Of a stretch of 64,000 nt of DNA, positions 14,601 to 27,901 are shown piece by piece. Origin of the DNA: Prunella strophiata (taxonomy: Eukaryota; Chordata; Aves; Passeriformes; Prunellidae); NCBI GenBank assembly GCA_036583965.1, contig JAZBQD010000014.1, positions 45,875,490-45,939,489 on the forward strand. Reading direction: 5' to 3'. A program made the translations under genes and the position numbers. The notes under the pieces are model-generated. The model made no database searches, was not told the DNA's origin, and saw only the letters and a program-made list of their open reading frames with translations. The stretch's first letter is position 1. Every line of letters starts with the position of its first letter.

Positions 14601-15231
14601 ACCCACTGAACTTTTTAAAAATTTCATTTCAGGGATGAAGCTATAAATTGTTCCACAATCTTCTTCCCATATTTGCTTCCACACAATCACACTGGCACAA
14701 TCTTTCCACCTTCCTTAGCACTGGTTTAAGTACTTGCCTATTTTGTCATTTAATATACACAAAATGAAGTCTCTTCATATATGTTATTATCTATTTCCAG
14801 TCATTTCCAGTATTGGAGACAAAAACCTCAGGAAAGCAGAAGCTGTACAGTACCAGTGAAATTCTGTGAGTCTTTATTTAAAAAGCTACCAGCTCCTATG
14901 AACAAAATGTTCAGCTGGTTATCTTTTTACTTGCATAGAGCTCAGCAGTCTTGCATTCAGTCATCTTTACTTCTATAAAATCTCTCAAAAAAGGCTGCTA
15001 TAGCCATAAGCTTTTTGACACTGCCATAGCAACTATACAATATAATGTAATGGGGCCACTGGGACACAGTTTTCTTATATCTTTATGAAAAAAATGGTAA
15101 TATAAAAGTCTTGGGAACTGTTTAAGAAGTTTTAGAATACAGTATTCATTTGAAAACCAGCTGATGATCAAGTAATTTCTCATAAGTTCTTTCTTTAACT
15201 GCTTATCAGGAGAGTTTTCTCTTTAACTTAC

Positions 15232-15357
15232 CAGGCATTATAATATTGGAAAAACCTAGTTTCCTTGTTATGGATACTCCATGAGTAAATCTGGATGTAT
15301 ACTCCCTCCTAATTTGTTCTATGTCTCCATGAAGCAACTGAAGAGAAACTGCCAGAC
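15232..15357 (-). CDS. DOCK4: DOCK4 coding exon, about residues 356-398
   Basis: After completing glycine, the exon encodes LAVSLQLLHGDIEQIRREYT, then SRFTHGVSITRKLGFSNIIM and P, plus one base of glycine. HGDIEQIRRE and ITRKLGF..IIMPG immediately precede DHR-1 in DOCK-A/B proteins; DOCK2 has VGDIIQIRKDYP and ARKLGFPEIIMPGD. Human DOCK4 reads REYSSVFSHG by memory, so S to T, V to R and S to T are lineage changes in an exposed loop. The acceptor is tttttcag and the donor is GTAAGT. An apparent ATG upstream of the acceptor on the minus strand lies in the intron and is not a start. Confidence 0.96.
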
Positions 15358-18300
15358 CTGAAAAAGATGAGAAAAACAATGAAAAATTAGGCATTCAAAC
15401 AGATTACTATCAGTACTTCTTAAAAAATGTATATATTTGCAAAATTTATATATATGCATTCTTAAGAGCAGGATATTCAGAGGAAGCCAACCCGCTTCAA
15501 TTCTGAAGCGTATTTGAGAAGGGTATCAACATCAAAAATCAGTAAAGACTTGAAAACAACCACCTGTGAAAACATTAACAAATTATTACTGATGTGTAAT
15601 TGAACCACAATGACATGAATGAAAATTATGTCAGTAGGGAAAGACTAATGTTTTAACTAAAAAGAGAATTAGAAAGAGGTCAGTTTGGAGAAATTTCAAT
15701 CAGAGTATTTGCTACCATTTTAATTTTTCACTCCCTTCAACACAATCCTGCCTTTATTGACATGCAAGAAAAAGTGCACGTACAATGGTCCAAGCTATGG
15801 GTGAAACACAGAAGTCTCATCCCAGTGTATGACTTTATATCACTTCAATTTATTCATCCAAAATCTGAAGAAAAAGAATTTAGTAAGCTAATATAGCTAT
15901 AGCATAATCGGTATTCTTAGGAACAGTAATTTCATAATGACAGAAATTAATTTTTTTTTCCCAATGTTTATCAGATTTAATCATTCATACTTTCTTATGT
16001 TTGCTACAAGACAATCAAAATGCAAGGGTGGCCATATAATAATTTTCCAATTTTTATTCCTCTAAAACCAAGGAAGCATAACTTCTACTACATCTGCAGT
16101 ATACCAATAAGTTGCAAAGAGCATACTTCATTACACTTGAGATTAACAAAAGCAATAGGCATGGCTTGTGGTTATTTCAAATATAATCACTGAGGCAAGT
16201 GTCAGAATGACACAGCTTGTAAAGATTAATCTTGCCTGACCTTCAGCTTTACTACAGCACATCCTGTGTCAACATACAGATCAAGGAGAAGATAAAAGCA
16301 AAGTCTTTGGATACACTCAACAACTGGAGATAAACAGACAACTCAGAAGAAGAGTCATAACGAACATGAGCTTAAGCTGAAGCAAATAACATGTACAACA
16401 CAGGCTGAACAACAAGGTCATCAGTCCTTTAGGCTTTAAAGACATTTTCCCTACAACCATATTGCTGTTTAACTGAATAAATTTACTTGAAGTCTGGCAG
16501 TTCCTAAAATCAGGGCTCAAAACTCTGTGCTATGTACTGCCAGTCCAGGCTCCTGCAGATCAGATATATAATTACCATGACAACTTTTATATTTTTCCCC
16601 TTACCTATACTTACATTTTCTTATTTTGGCAACTCCAGAGAATGTGATACTCTGACCAAACTTTCCTTCTTATGAAAAACACCTCGCCTACACATCTCCA
16701 ACTGGGTACATAAACAAATCTTACAAGGAAAAGCATTCAGTGAAGTCTTTTCTATTTTAAGGACTGTATTTAATGCCACAGATATTAATTATTTTTGTAG
16801 GGGAATTTGTTCTATGGTTATACAGTGTACAACCTTTAGGAAGAAATGACAATCATTATTTGGGCAGGTGAGAAAAGAAAACACACCTTGGCTAGCTGAC
16901 AGTACAGAAGCTTGGTACAAAGTCATACAGGCAAAATTCAGGGCCTGTTAGAGCAGGTGAAAGGTTTTTCATTGCTGTATGGGAAGAGCTAGGCTGGGTA
17001 TAGCTCCCTGATAAATATGGATATTTAGCCCACCCCCAATCTTGCTGCTTTTATATTTTAAGAAATTGTTATACATACACATGTAAAATCATGCCCTCAT
17101 ATGCCCCCATTGCACTGTTTCCTTGGAAACCTGAAAAACCCATTTGCTATTGTTACAGATCACATCAACCACAACAGCATTAATCAGATATTGTACACCA
17201 CCTGGTGTAAAGTTATTGTGTTTTCTAAACAAAGGTTGAAGACTCCAAAACCAATTTTCTTTCAGTATGAATTTCACAGATTTCCTTGAAGAATTTTATT
17301 TAACTCTAAAATCAGATGTCAAAAAAACCCCATCAATGGCTAAACAGTTTTAACTTGAGAAAATAGCAATCTTCAGGGATTTCAAGTACTTGCTCATGCA
17401 AGGCAAGATATAGAGCTCTGTATTTCATGGCATTAATTGTTAGAAAAAGAAGAGTCTTCTTCATACATCCAAAAGCATCAAGAAATCTCTCAGTGAACAC
17501 ACCTGAAACACAGATTAGTCATTTTACCTATGGAATATAAATGGCATGTATTCCCCAGCTTTTCAGAAAAATGAACATTGGATTACAGATAGCAAAGTTA
17601 CTTAAAAATGATACATGGTGTAAAGAGGCCAATAAATAGGAAAGAGTGAAGGTCAGCCAGAATGTAAACAAAGCAAGGATGCACAGAGAGGGAAATCTGA
17701 AGGACCTCCAAAACCCAAATCTTCAAGTTAACAGTTTTGCCATGGAGGACCCAGTTGCCAAACAACAGGGAATTGACAAGAAGGGAAGTAGAACTGATAA
17801 ATCTGGTAAAATGCTAAAGTTGGGAGTACATGTACTTTACATAATCAATGAAAAGAACACAATTCCCAGGTAAGAATTCAGATTGCTCTGTCAAAGCTTC
17901 ACTAATTTTGCAAGACCCTTAGGTTACCTACCCTCCATTAAGGACCTAAAATCATGGGAGGCATACTGTTACTGAGGTGTGATACCCATGTCATAGAACA
18001 GGTTGCCTGAATTCCCCACAATTTGTTACATTCAGGATGCTGAGATGGGCAAAAGCAACATACTGTTATTTCAAAGGTTTGCCCCTAGAACTGGTTTCAC
18101 TCTGCTCTCGAGCTCACACTATTTGATGACCAATAATTGGCCACTGGTGAGCTGTTCACAGGCCTCTAGTATCATCCTATGCCAGTACTTTCAAGGTGTG
18201 CTATGGTCCTATATTTTTACTCTTCTGTGTTCCATTTTAGTCTAGGGTTATAGCTAGTTAACTCCACACTGAGTAACTACATGTTATAGCTATTAGTTAA

Positions 18301-18769
18301 ATACAAAGCATATATACACCACATTACTGCACAAAACTAAGCAAGAGCTATAATAAGGCAGATAAAATTTATTATTTTGTCATTAGATATATGATATATT
18401 AGATATATGCTTTTACAAGTCAGAACAAATAAATCTCCTGTCAGAACAACATAGAGTAAGACAAGTCCAGCCAGCCAAAGCCAGATAGGTAAAGAGGACC
18501 TTGTTGTCAGCTAAACACAAAGCCAGTGGCCAGTTCCAAGCCACAGCAATCCTATATTCATGGCTTTATAAAAATGCAATGCACTTGCTAAAAAAAGTAG
18601 ACACCCATCATGACTGAGGAACCATGCAAAAGTAATAAAAATCATGGGGAAGAGGAACTTTAAAAAAGATGGAATAATTCACATTTTGCAAGGGCCTAGA
18701 GTTTGTATGCTTATTATAAATTGAGCTACTGGAATATCAATAAGCATTAACTAACCTAATTTAAAACAT

Positions 18770-18790
18770 ATGTGATGTGACACATCACAT
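18770..18790. repeat. Perfect 10-bp inverted repeat, 1-base centre
   Basis: ATGTGATGTG, a single A, then CACATCACAT. The arms are exact reverse complements. It lies about 80-100 bp upstream of a CR1 fragment. Function unknown. Confidence 0.85.
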
Positions 18791-18869
18791 TCAGATTTTC
18801 AGAAGGGTGCAGAGTCAGCCTGAGAGGGACTCCCTCAGGCACATTGCAAAGCAAAGTAGATTGAAGAGG

Positions 18870-19095
18870 AGCTCACAAGTTGAAACACATCACCCTTAAA
18901 CTGAGAGAGAGGAGCTTGAGACCAAATGTTAGGAAGAAATTCCTTACAGTGAGGGTGGTGAGTCACTGAAAAAAAGATGCCTAGAGAAATTGTGGATGTC
19001 CCATTCCTGGAAATATTCTAGGCCAGGTTAAATTGGGCTCTGGGCAATCTGATCTAGTGGGTTGCATCCCTGCCAACAGCAGGTGGACTGCACAC
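18870..19095 (+). mobile_element. CR1 LINE 3' fragment
   Basis: The sequence contains the CR1 3' series AGGAAGAAATTCCTTACAGT, GAGGGTGGTGAGTCACTG, ATGTCCCATTCCTGGAAAT and AGGCCAGGTTAAATTGGGCT. The terminal repeat is lost, and no coding sequence remains. Confidence 0.85.
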
Positions 19096-20024
19096 AGCAA
19101 AATTATTAGTTTTAGAAAAAAAAATAGAAAATTTTGTGATGGGACAGCTGTTCCCAGACAAAGCAAAATAGAGATCTGCAATGTGTCACCATACACTGCA
19201 TCTGACTGTGGTTGATAGGACCACTACACCATTTATTACACCTGGGAGCCATCAAAAACTTCATAACTATGCATTTTCCATTTCTAGAACACTAGGAGCT
19301 AAAGCATAACAGCAAAAATGATTAACCAGTCTCTGAAGGACTGGCACATTTTTTTAATAAAATATGTAGTCTAGCTTTGTCCCCTCAGAAAAAAGCTTCA
19401 ATTACATCCCCAGTGATAATTAAAACCTCTTGTGTTAGCTATTATTCTTTATTTACCCCAGTTTTGATACCACTACAACAATACTCTGTAAGGAACTGCA
19501 AATAGATATGCTTTTATTTCTTTTGCAAGAACATGAAATTTCTTACTATTAACTTGTACTAAATTTCAACATAAGACAGATTATTTTTATTATTCAGATG
19601 AAAGACAATGCAGAAAATTGTCAATCTGCTGAATAAGCATCCCAGATTTTTGTTAGATTTGTCATTTTACCTTCAAACAGCTTTTGTACTGCATTATTGA
19701 TTTCTGCACTTAGTTATGACAAAAGGCATCTGTTCATAATGTTTATTTGCATTTGGGCTTCTGGGGGCAGGGGAAATAATTTACATTCAGCTTCTATCTG
19801 CTGGCAGCAGAGAATCCTAGAGCATATTAAGAAGAAAATGTCTAGCAGCTGCTCAGAAAACTGATAGAAGAAAAAAAACAAACCTCAGACAGAATGCTAT
19901 TCAGCACTGTTTGTATTTTAAGAAAAGTGATAAAATAAGGCATCTGTACAAATAAAGTTGCCTAAAGATGTTAAAGCTTTTTGAGGTCTTACTGGTGTTC
20001 CCATTTCCAGTAGTGTTTTAAGTG

Positions 20025-20052
20025 CAAAGGTAAAAGGTAAAGGTAAAGGTAA
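20025..20052. repeat. Short AAAGGT-type tandem repeat
   Basis: Four to five imperfect copies of an AAAGGT/AAAAGGT unit in a row. Simple repeat. Confidence 0.75.
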
Positions 20053-21334
20053 AACCAGTAGATTTGCACAAACAAATGGTTACTGATTTAATGTGTTCTG
20101 GGACAAACAGTTGTATAAATCTTGGACACAGAAAACTCAATGTAGAAAATCCCACAAATAACAGTCTAGGGATTGAGAGATAAAAAAGGAGAGGTAGATT
20201 CAGTCCTTGATGGCCTTTTTGAACACTTCATTCTGATTAATTTGAATTATCAGTTTAAACTCTGAACTCCTCTTTTCCTCAGCTTTAAATTCTGGGATTT
20301 AGCTCAGTAAAAAAAGAATGCATGAATGCCATTACAACACTTTGACAGCTTTCTTGAAGCTCTTTTGTCAAGACTTTTGTCAGAAATGCCCTCAAGTGTA
20401 TAAAGTAGGGATGTTTTTCTTCCTCAAATGGAACGGAAACACTTAAATGCAAATGAGATTTAGCTGTCATAGGAAAGCTAGCTTGGAATTTCTTTACAGG
20501 GTAGATGATAGAACCTCAAGTATTTTTTGCCAGACTTACCACAGGATGAAGGATAAAGGACCAAAAGTCTAAGTTACTATTATAAGCATCTAGTCTAACT
20601 ACTATATAAAGAAAATAAAAATTTCAGAAATAATGTCTGCAGTTCTTGCCTTAGCAAGGCCACTGCTGCCCTTTTCTTTTAGCAAGTCACTGGGCATGTG
20701 AGCACCCATTTGCACACTACAATGTTACACTGCACAAAGGTGAACCATCTTGCAAAAAACTTCTTTAAATTACATTTTTACAAACTAGATGGTTAGCTAG
20801 AATATTATGGAGAGTGCAATTCTGCAATTATAAGTGGTTTGTATTACTTCTAGTGCAAATAGCAGACAAAAGGTTCCAAGGAAACACCTGTTTTTTTCTC
20901 CTTCACGAAGTGCATTTCTCCATGCAAACAGAATTGTATTAGAAATTTAGCTGTTTGCATTCCACTTGTGTGTCTTATTTCAAAGGAAACAGATGTTTAA
21001 TAGGTACCTGAACAAAATGTTAAAAATCAAATCCCCACCAACATAAGAACCTAGGTAACAATTGTAAAGAACTTATAAATATTTTTTGAAGAAGTTAAAA
21101 GAAGTATGTGCTCCATAACTAATTATTTGAAATAATGTTAAGACTTCATATTCTTTTAGCAGATGAAATGAACGAAGTCAACACCATCCAACGAGTAGAA
21201 CAAATTTTTGGAAAAGGCTTATAAAAACATAATGCAACTCCAAGATGGAAATATGAACCAGCTATTGTTATTATGCAGCCTTAGCTAGGAACTTCTGGGT
21301 TTAAATTGAGCCCCACTTCAACCACATACAGCAA

Positions 21335-21805
21335 TTGTGTGTCCAGCAAGACCAGGGCAGTGTTTGTTCCCCTGTCCTCGGCATTGGTGAGGCCACACCT
21401 CAAATCCTGTGTTCAGTTTTGAGGTTTTCACCACAGGAAGGAAACTGAGGTGCTGGAACATGTCCAGAGAAGGCTAACAGAGTTGGTGAAGAGTCTTGGA
21501 GCACAATTTTTATGAGAAGCATATGGGAGAGCTGGGGTGGTTTAATCTGGAGGAAAGGAGCTGAGGAGAGATCTTCTCGCTCGCTACAGCTACCAGAGAG
21601 GAGGTTGCAGTGAGGTGGGGGTCCATGTTTACTCTCAAGTTACAAATAATAAGAGGAAACTGCATTGGAAAAGGCTGCCCAGAGAAGTGCTTGGCTCACT
21701 GTCCCTTGAGATTTTTAAGAGACCCACTTGGCAGCCCTGGGTTGATAGCTGGACTCCATGATCTTAAAAGCCTTTTCCAGACTAAAGGATTCTATGAGTC
21801 TATTA
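21335..21805 (+). mobile_element. CR1 LINE fragment including 3' end
   Basis: The stretch runs from TGAGGCCACACCTCAAATCC (the end of ORF2/start of the 3' region in CR1) through GGCTGCCCAGAGAAGTG and CTCCATGATCTTAAAAG to GGATTCTATGAGTCTATT, which is a decayed copy of the CR1 terminal octamer repeat. The element reads left to right, opposite to DOCK4. Confidence 0.9.
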
Positions 21806-24800
21806 TTGCAGTACTGACTTGAACAACAAATCATAGTTTCTACTCAATAGAAGATCTCCAGTATCACAATGGCACATTTTTCATTCTTCTCTGAAAACAA
21901 ATCTTTTAGCAACACTGAAGACAACAACATGAATTTAACTCTATTGCACCCTTATCTCTTCAGGGCCAAATGATCTTGGAACGGAATCTTTATGTGCAAA
22001 GTTTTTTATATGAGTAATCTTTTGGCTTTAGCATTTTTTTCAGAACAAAAATGAATGCCTTAATTCACTGTATACTTAGTGAAGCACATAAGAGCAGTAT
22101 TCTTATTTTAAATGTATTTCAAACAGCAGCCTTCAATGACAACTAATTCTTAAATGCATCCAACTGGAATACACATAATCTCCTTGTCACAAAACAAAGA
22201 TTAAAAATGACAGATTTATAAATTGTCCTAGAACTAGAGTAACTAAGCAAATGCACTTGCTGTTTAAATGTTAGTGATGTGAAGATAAAAAATACATTTA
22301 AAAGCAATGCTGACACCTGAGAACCTTGTTGATAAAATACAAACATCAGAAATCTTTTCTGTGATTAATTATATGCCCAGGAGTTACCTAAAAGTTATGT
22401 ACTTCATTCTGTTTTACCTTCTCAGTGAAGTTCATGTTACTGCTCCTGCTATCATTTCCCCTCCTTTTTCCCCAGTCATTGCTCCAGTCAATTCTCCACT
22501 GTAAACCTATACTTTCTTTTTGGCTAAAACTCAGAGCTCTTTCTAGCAGGGAAAGCACATTTAGTTTCCCATCTGAGATGTCTTGTGCTGATTCATAGGC
22601 AAAATGCTCTTCTTCAACAACTCTGAGTGTGGTAATGCTGTGAACTGCTGGGGCAGTGTCATGCAAACACAGTCACATTACTTCTGGTATCTAGAAAATA
22701 CTTAAAGTTACCACAGCTCTATTCCTAGAAATATTGTAGTCTTATACTGAGCTAGCAATTCCCTGCTGCATTTGATCTCTTGTAGCTCTTCATTTCACAA
22801 GGGTGAAAAAATGATGCTCCCTGATTAAGGGGCCTCTGCAATTTCTCCCCTGCAAGGTAAATAATGACTCTAACAGGCTTCCTGCTCCAAACCAAGGAAT
22901 TTGTAAGCCAAACCTTACTTTTTGTGAAAGAGGAAATGAAACAGACAAAGTATTTGTTCCCTTAAATTTCTCAGTGTTTGACAGTAACCATGGAGAAATG
23001 ATATCATCAGAGTGCCAAGGGGCTGCTGAATGCAGGTAAATAGGCATAAGAAAGCCCCAAAGCACATATCACTTTTTCTAACCAACTCTCTCCATTGTCA
23101 TACCTGTCCCAGAACTTACATCTTGTCAGATGAGTTCATGCAGTGGGCTGGTCTACCTCATGTCTTTTCTGACCAAGCCTTAAAAGACCACCGAGCCAGA
23201 CTGAGACTTAGTGGCAAGTGACAGGTATACTGTGGAAAAAAAGTCCCACATATGAGGTAAAATAGTTCCCTAAACCGAAGGATGGTCTATGAAACTTGCT
23301 TTAGGTTGGTTGAATTAAAGTTAAAATTATTTGCCTTTGAATGAGCAACCTCACTGAACTTCAAAAAAGTTTGATCTCACTTTGAGGTGGGTTCCTCTTT
23401 CTGCTGGTGTTGGACCACAATTTCCTGAGGACCCTTCCAGCCCAGCTTACTGCATGATCTGATGAATTACTTTCTTCCTTAAGATGACAGATTGTCCTTC
23501 CTCATGATGGTACTGGTAGCAAACATCTGCCAACACATGGGCTTCATCCTCCATGCTTCAACCAAGGAATTCTAGTTTCAAGCACTCATATCAATTAAAG
23601 TTAATTTATAATTAACAGTGCTTCCAGTGGAAGTGCAAAGTAAGTTTGGCATTGGTACCACAGAATAAACCACACTGCATTCAGTATAAATGCAATCAGG
23701 TTACATCACTCTTGCCTAATTCATCAGAACATTCCAAGACAATGGCACAGGGAAAGACTTTCCCACTACATTAGTTATTTTCATGGATTCCACACAAGTT
23801 CAAAGCTATAGAGCAGCTAGATGTGTTTATAATTTCTTACATCAGTAATTTAATCTCTATAGGACATGAAAGGATTTTTACCTCCTTTGCTGTCACAACT
23901 GAAAAGCACACGTATCCCTTTCTCAGCTTCCAAGAATTACTGCATCAGGCACATGCAACTTTTCAAGACTTGCTCTAAGGAAACCCTAATAAGCATTTAC
24001 AGAAAAGCTTACACTTGAGACTATTAAGGGTAAAGCAGAGTGAAAGAGAATGTCTTGCATCCCCTTAAAAGTAAGTCATTCAGTCTTTCTTTTCACAGCA
24101 ATGTGAAGAAAAAGAAATTTGTAGTGCATTTCATCAACATTTAAATATGATTTTTATCAGGTAACTCACTGGGGACAACATTCATATACACCATGAGATC
24201 CAGGCTTAAGTCTCTCCTCTGAGAGATTGGTAAGAGGACATGAATATAGATCACATTTAAGAAAATTATGCTCTACTCAGAAAGCTTTAGAGCCACTTCC
24301 ACTTTCCCCATGGTCTCATGAATATTTTCAGATCATATCCAAAGTTGAATAGTTGCTGCAGGGAAGTTGGAGAAGCCAAGCAATTAGCATGCTCATCTGG
24401 GACATGCAAGACTGACTGAAAATCCTTTTCCAAATCAGATCTCTGATTCTACAGATACAAAAATAGAAATGTGCTATTTTCCTCACAAAATTGATGCAAT
24501 TAAGTGTGATGTCTATGCAGGAATACTAGTTTTTCCACTAGTATGCTTTTTGCATTTTAAAACAAGGTAACAAGCTTCTAATTCTGAAGAAAAAAAAATA
24601 TTATACAAAAAATATATTTTATAGCCAGCTCTGCTCCAGATACTGAAACCTGGTTTGTGTAATAATGATATTCCACAAATACCAGAAACTCAATGTAAGA
24701 AATAACAATGCTACTAAATGCAGCAAAGGTTATGCAATTTGGCCTTTGCAATATTGATTTGATCTCTTACACCAGGTGTTTTCCAGTAACATGATACCTT

Positions 24801-27022
24801 ACACCAGCTGCAAAGACCAGTGGTGAATGGGAATTGCATCCACTACCTGCTACTTCCACTCTGTTAGAATGGAAATTCATACAGAAAACACATTCCAGTT
24901 CCCACTTCAGCAAAGGATACTAAATTATCCATGAGAGTATGTCCTTCCTTCCATTCCTGCACTGCTGAGAAGAGTAAAGGGGATGAACATCTGTCCCCTG
25001 CTCCTTTTTGGGCTTTATAAATAAATGATAAGTCATTTGTCTTTATCTGATCCTTTTTAGACACAATCTGAGAATAAGATGCAAGAGAATTCTGCACTTA
25101 AGAACTGTGGTGAGTTAAAGCAGAAAAAGTAGGTTTTTGGTGCTGGTGGACTGAGCAGCTAATACAAATGCTACAACATGTCACTATGCATTTTACATGC
25201 CAGACACTCAAAGCACATTTTGAGTTCCTTTTTAGATTGCCACAAAAACGGGAAGACATTTTTCCCCTGAAGAATATTATGAACTATCTGATAAACTATT
25301 TTAGCAGGGGGACACAAGCAATTTGTGGGAACTAAAGCATGTAAAATCTCCTGACTTGAAAGAAAATGTACAGGAATATGAAGAGGGAACAAGCTTAGAG
25401 AACAGACAATTCTGAAGCATCTTTGCTGTTGTTTTTACCATGCTTCCTTTCTAAGTCTTTTCTAAGTATTCAAGGTGATTTGAAAAGGGCAAGTGCAATA
25501 TAAACCAAAAAATCAAGTTTTCCTACATCTGGCTCATACCTACAACAGTTCCTAAGGGACAGAAAAGATCTCTCTCTCCTGCAATGCAAGGTGTTAACCT
25601 TTTTTGACAATAACAAGGTGGCAGCCAAAGCTAATGAGGCTTCAGAACCAGCCACAAAACACAGAAAAAGACAGCAAATGAAAAACAAAACGTAGTGTAA
25701 CAACAATATTTTCCATGAGGTGTCAGCAGAAGTATCTGAACATATTGCTAAAACCTTGCAAGTGCTTTTTCAGGCTGCTAAGGAGTCACAGGAGAATGAA
25801 TTTCATGCGTGTGCTATAAATAACCTTCCATAGTTTATCTTTCACTTGCTCGGTGCTCGAAGTGGCATTACTGCTCACTTCCTCTTTCTCTCTCCAACCT
25901 TCACATCCACTATTGGAATTCTGTGCTGCTCTTCCCTCTTTGCCTCCCTTGCCCTGACAATCCTTTTCAAAATGCAACTAATCTTCCATTTGCTACCTTT
26001 AGTTTCCAGCCTCCTGCAGCATGTAAAAAGATTCATGTGCCATGTCTTTCATGTTGAATGTTCACATAATAAAGAGTATTGAAATTTATCCAATGTCTTC
26101 TAATAACTGCATATTTAACTGTGAACTTTTATTTCATGAGAGAAGAATAGGATTAGCAATGTATCACAGAGTAAGCACATATTATATGGACAGTCAGAAT
26201 GACCACGAATAAGTTTTTCTTGATGAATATGTTTAACATATTTAAGAAGCCAAACATTAAACTTACTCAGTAATTTATCCTTCTATTTTCAGTACATGAT
26301 TTTTACACTTATTGTCCAATAAGATCCATTATATTCTAAACTTCAAACAAATGTATATATCTGGCTAGATTCTATATGACAAAATAATCAAATTAGAAAT
26401 GGTTAAATATATAAATTCAGTCTTAATAAGTGAGCTTTTATGTGCTTCTTGCTTATCCACTAAAGATGGTTAAACATACATTTTCAAGATAAATATTGTG
26501 CTTGAAATCAAGTTAAAGAAGCCTGCAATGTACAATATAGATAAAGAAGCATGAAGTCTACTACATGAACAGCATTAAAAATACAATATACTGGAACCTC
26601 AAAAATGAGATTTTTCTTTGGTTATACTTCAACTAATTGACATTTCACAGGGAAGACCAACATTTGAATACAAGGGACAATAGACTCATAAGCCTCCATG
26701 TCAGGTTTCATTTCAAGTTTGACACCCCCTTTGAATGACAGAATTCAGAAAAAGTTAGCAAGTTGATATTAAAAAAAGAAAAAAAAATGCAAATTCAACA
26801 CCTCCTGTGAGTCAAACCACCATCTCATAATAACAAAAGTCAGTTGTGTCCCATTCCTTAAGTCTCACACACAAATTTATTTCAGACAGTTCCAGTAACA
26901 GACTGTGAGGACAATTGGTAAGTTCTGAAATTATGACTCTGCATCTTGCTCAGCTGGAATGCAAAGCTACCAGTAGGAATGCAGATTGTACTTCCATTTT
27001 TTTCTTAAGTGTAATATATAAT

Positions 27023-27445
27023 TGTTCTGGATTTGGCCATGAGGGGTGAGGTCTGGAGTCATATGAGCTTGTCTAGGTTGCTATTCTATAGCAGCTACAT
27101 CATGGGTGGTGTGGAGGTAAGGAAATCTGGCTTCCAGGAAGGAGAGGTGTGGCTTCAGGTCAAGAGAGAGCCTGGAGGGAGGGGAAACTCATCCACCATA
27201 GTTGATTGTTGCCCAGACCCTTGGTGAGCATTAGCATGTGAATCACCCTCTTTTGTACACTTTTGTTAGTAATATTGCTGCTGTTTCTGGTTTTTTGGTT
27301 GTTTTTTTTTTTTTTTTCTTATGTCATTGCTCTTTCCAATAAATTGTTTTTATGTCACCTCAGGATCTCTGCCTTCCATATATCCCAGCAGAGGGGGCAG
27401 GAGAGTGGTTCATGGTTTTCTTTTTAGTGTGAACTAAACCGGGAA
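27023..27445 (+). mobile_element. Probable avian ERV solo LTR
   Basis: The segment starts TGTTCTGGATTTGGCC, has a T-rich stretch followed by the polyadenylation signal in CCAATAAATTGTTTTT at about 27340, and ends in GAACTAAACCGGGAA, which looks like a decayed version of a common avian LTR terminus. I recognise the general layout (long T tract, AATAAA, terminal TTTAAACC-type motif) but not a specific family. No internal retroviral sequence is adjacent. It lies about 370 bp from the splice donor of the exon at 27813-27901. Confidence 0.6.
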
Positions 27446-27812
27446 ATACCGTTCCTAAAATAGGACAGTAATGTCCATGGCAGATTTTACATTCCTGGTG
27501 AAAATGTGAAGCAGAAAAGTCAGGCTATAGGGATCAATAACTTGATCAGCTCCAGAACTGAACTCCAGCAAACTGTAGCTCCTCAGCACAGAATAAAATT
27601 TTATATTATATAGTTCCTTGAAAAAAATTAAGTGATTTTTTAATTTTTAAATGTGCGCATGAACAGCAGTGTTGTACATTTTCATCTGACTATTTTTCTC
27701 TATGTGCAAAAATGTTTCTTTCATAGATGTTAGTCTTTCTACAATAGAGCTACTTCATTTGCAAACTAAGGAACCCCTAAAAATGCAACCAGAAAGGCAA
27801 CAAATTACTCAC

Positions 27813-27901
27813 CTGCATTGGAGCCTGTCAAGTTGTAACGTGCATTCAGCTTTTTAATGATATTTTCATGGATCTGATACCAGTCACTCTCTGTGTTGCA
27901 C
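27813..27901 (-). CDS. DOCK4: DOCK4 coding exon, about residues 327-356
   Basis: The first base completes methionine. The exon then encodes CNTESDWYQIHENIIKKLNA and RYNLTGSNA plus one base of glycine. The [CN]N.ESEW.QIHENII+K pattern is DOCK-B specific; DOCK3 has CNNESEWSQIHENIIRKSSA. The DOCK4-type continuation KKLNARYNLTGSNA supports the gene assignment. This bird has D where human has E in TESEW (from memory). The acceptor is tttctag and the donor is GTGAGT. This segment links the N-terminal region to the DHR-1 module. Confidence 0.95.

Larger units (their letters stand above)
232..15231 (-). other. DOCK4 intron, 15.0 kb
   Basis: Long AT-rich intron between the exons at 15232-15357 and 107-231. 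It holds a CR1 tail near 3.1 kb, a rearranged CR1 near 7.9-8.6 kb, a 39-bp A tract at 7715-7753, and small tandem duplications at 2097-2126 and 2972-3045. I found no exon, RNA gene or conserved frame in the remainder. Open frames of 60-134 codons here (for example 204-575, 1061-1372, 5891-6259 and 10690-11094 regions) show no recognisable domain and contain many rare or low-complexity stretches. Confidence 0.8.
15358..27812 (-). other. DOCK4 intron, 12.5 kb
   Basis: Intron between the exons at 27813-27901 and 15232-15357. It carries CR1 fragments at 18.9-19.1 and 21.3-21.8 kb, a perfect short palindrome at 18770-18790, and a probable ERV LTR at 27.0-27.4 kb. The remaining sequence is AT-rich with no recognisable gene. 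Confidence 0.8.

Noticed and set aside
15206..15394. A 62-residue protein starting with methionine on the minus strand
   Set aside because: It is the DOCK4 exon at 15232-15357 with intron read at both ends; the methionine lies upstream of the splice acceptor.
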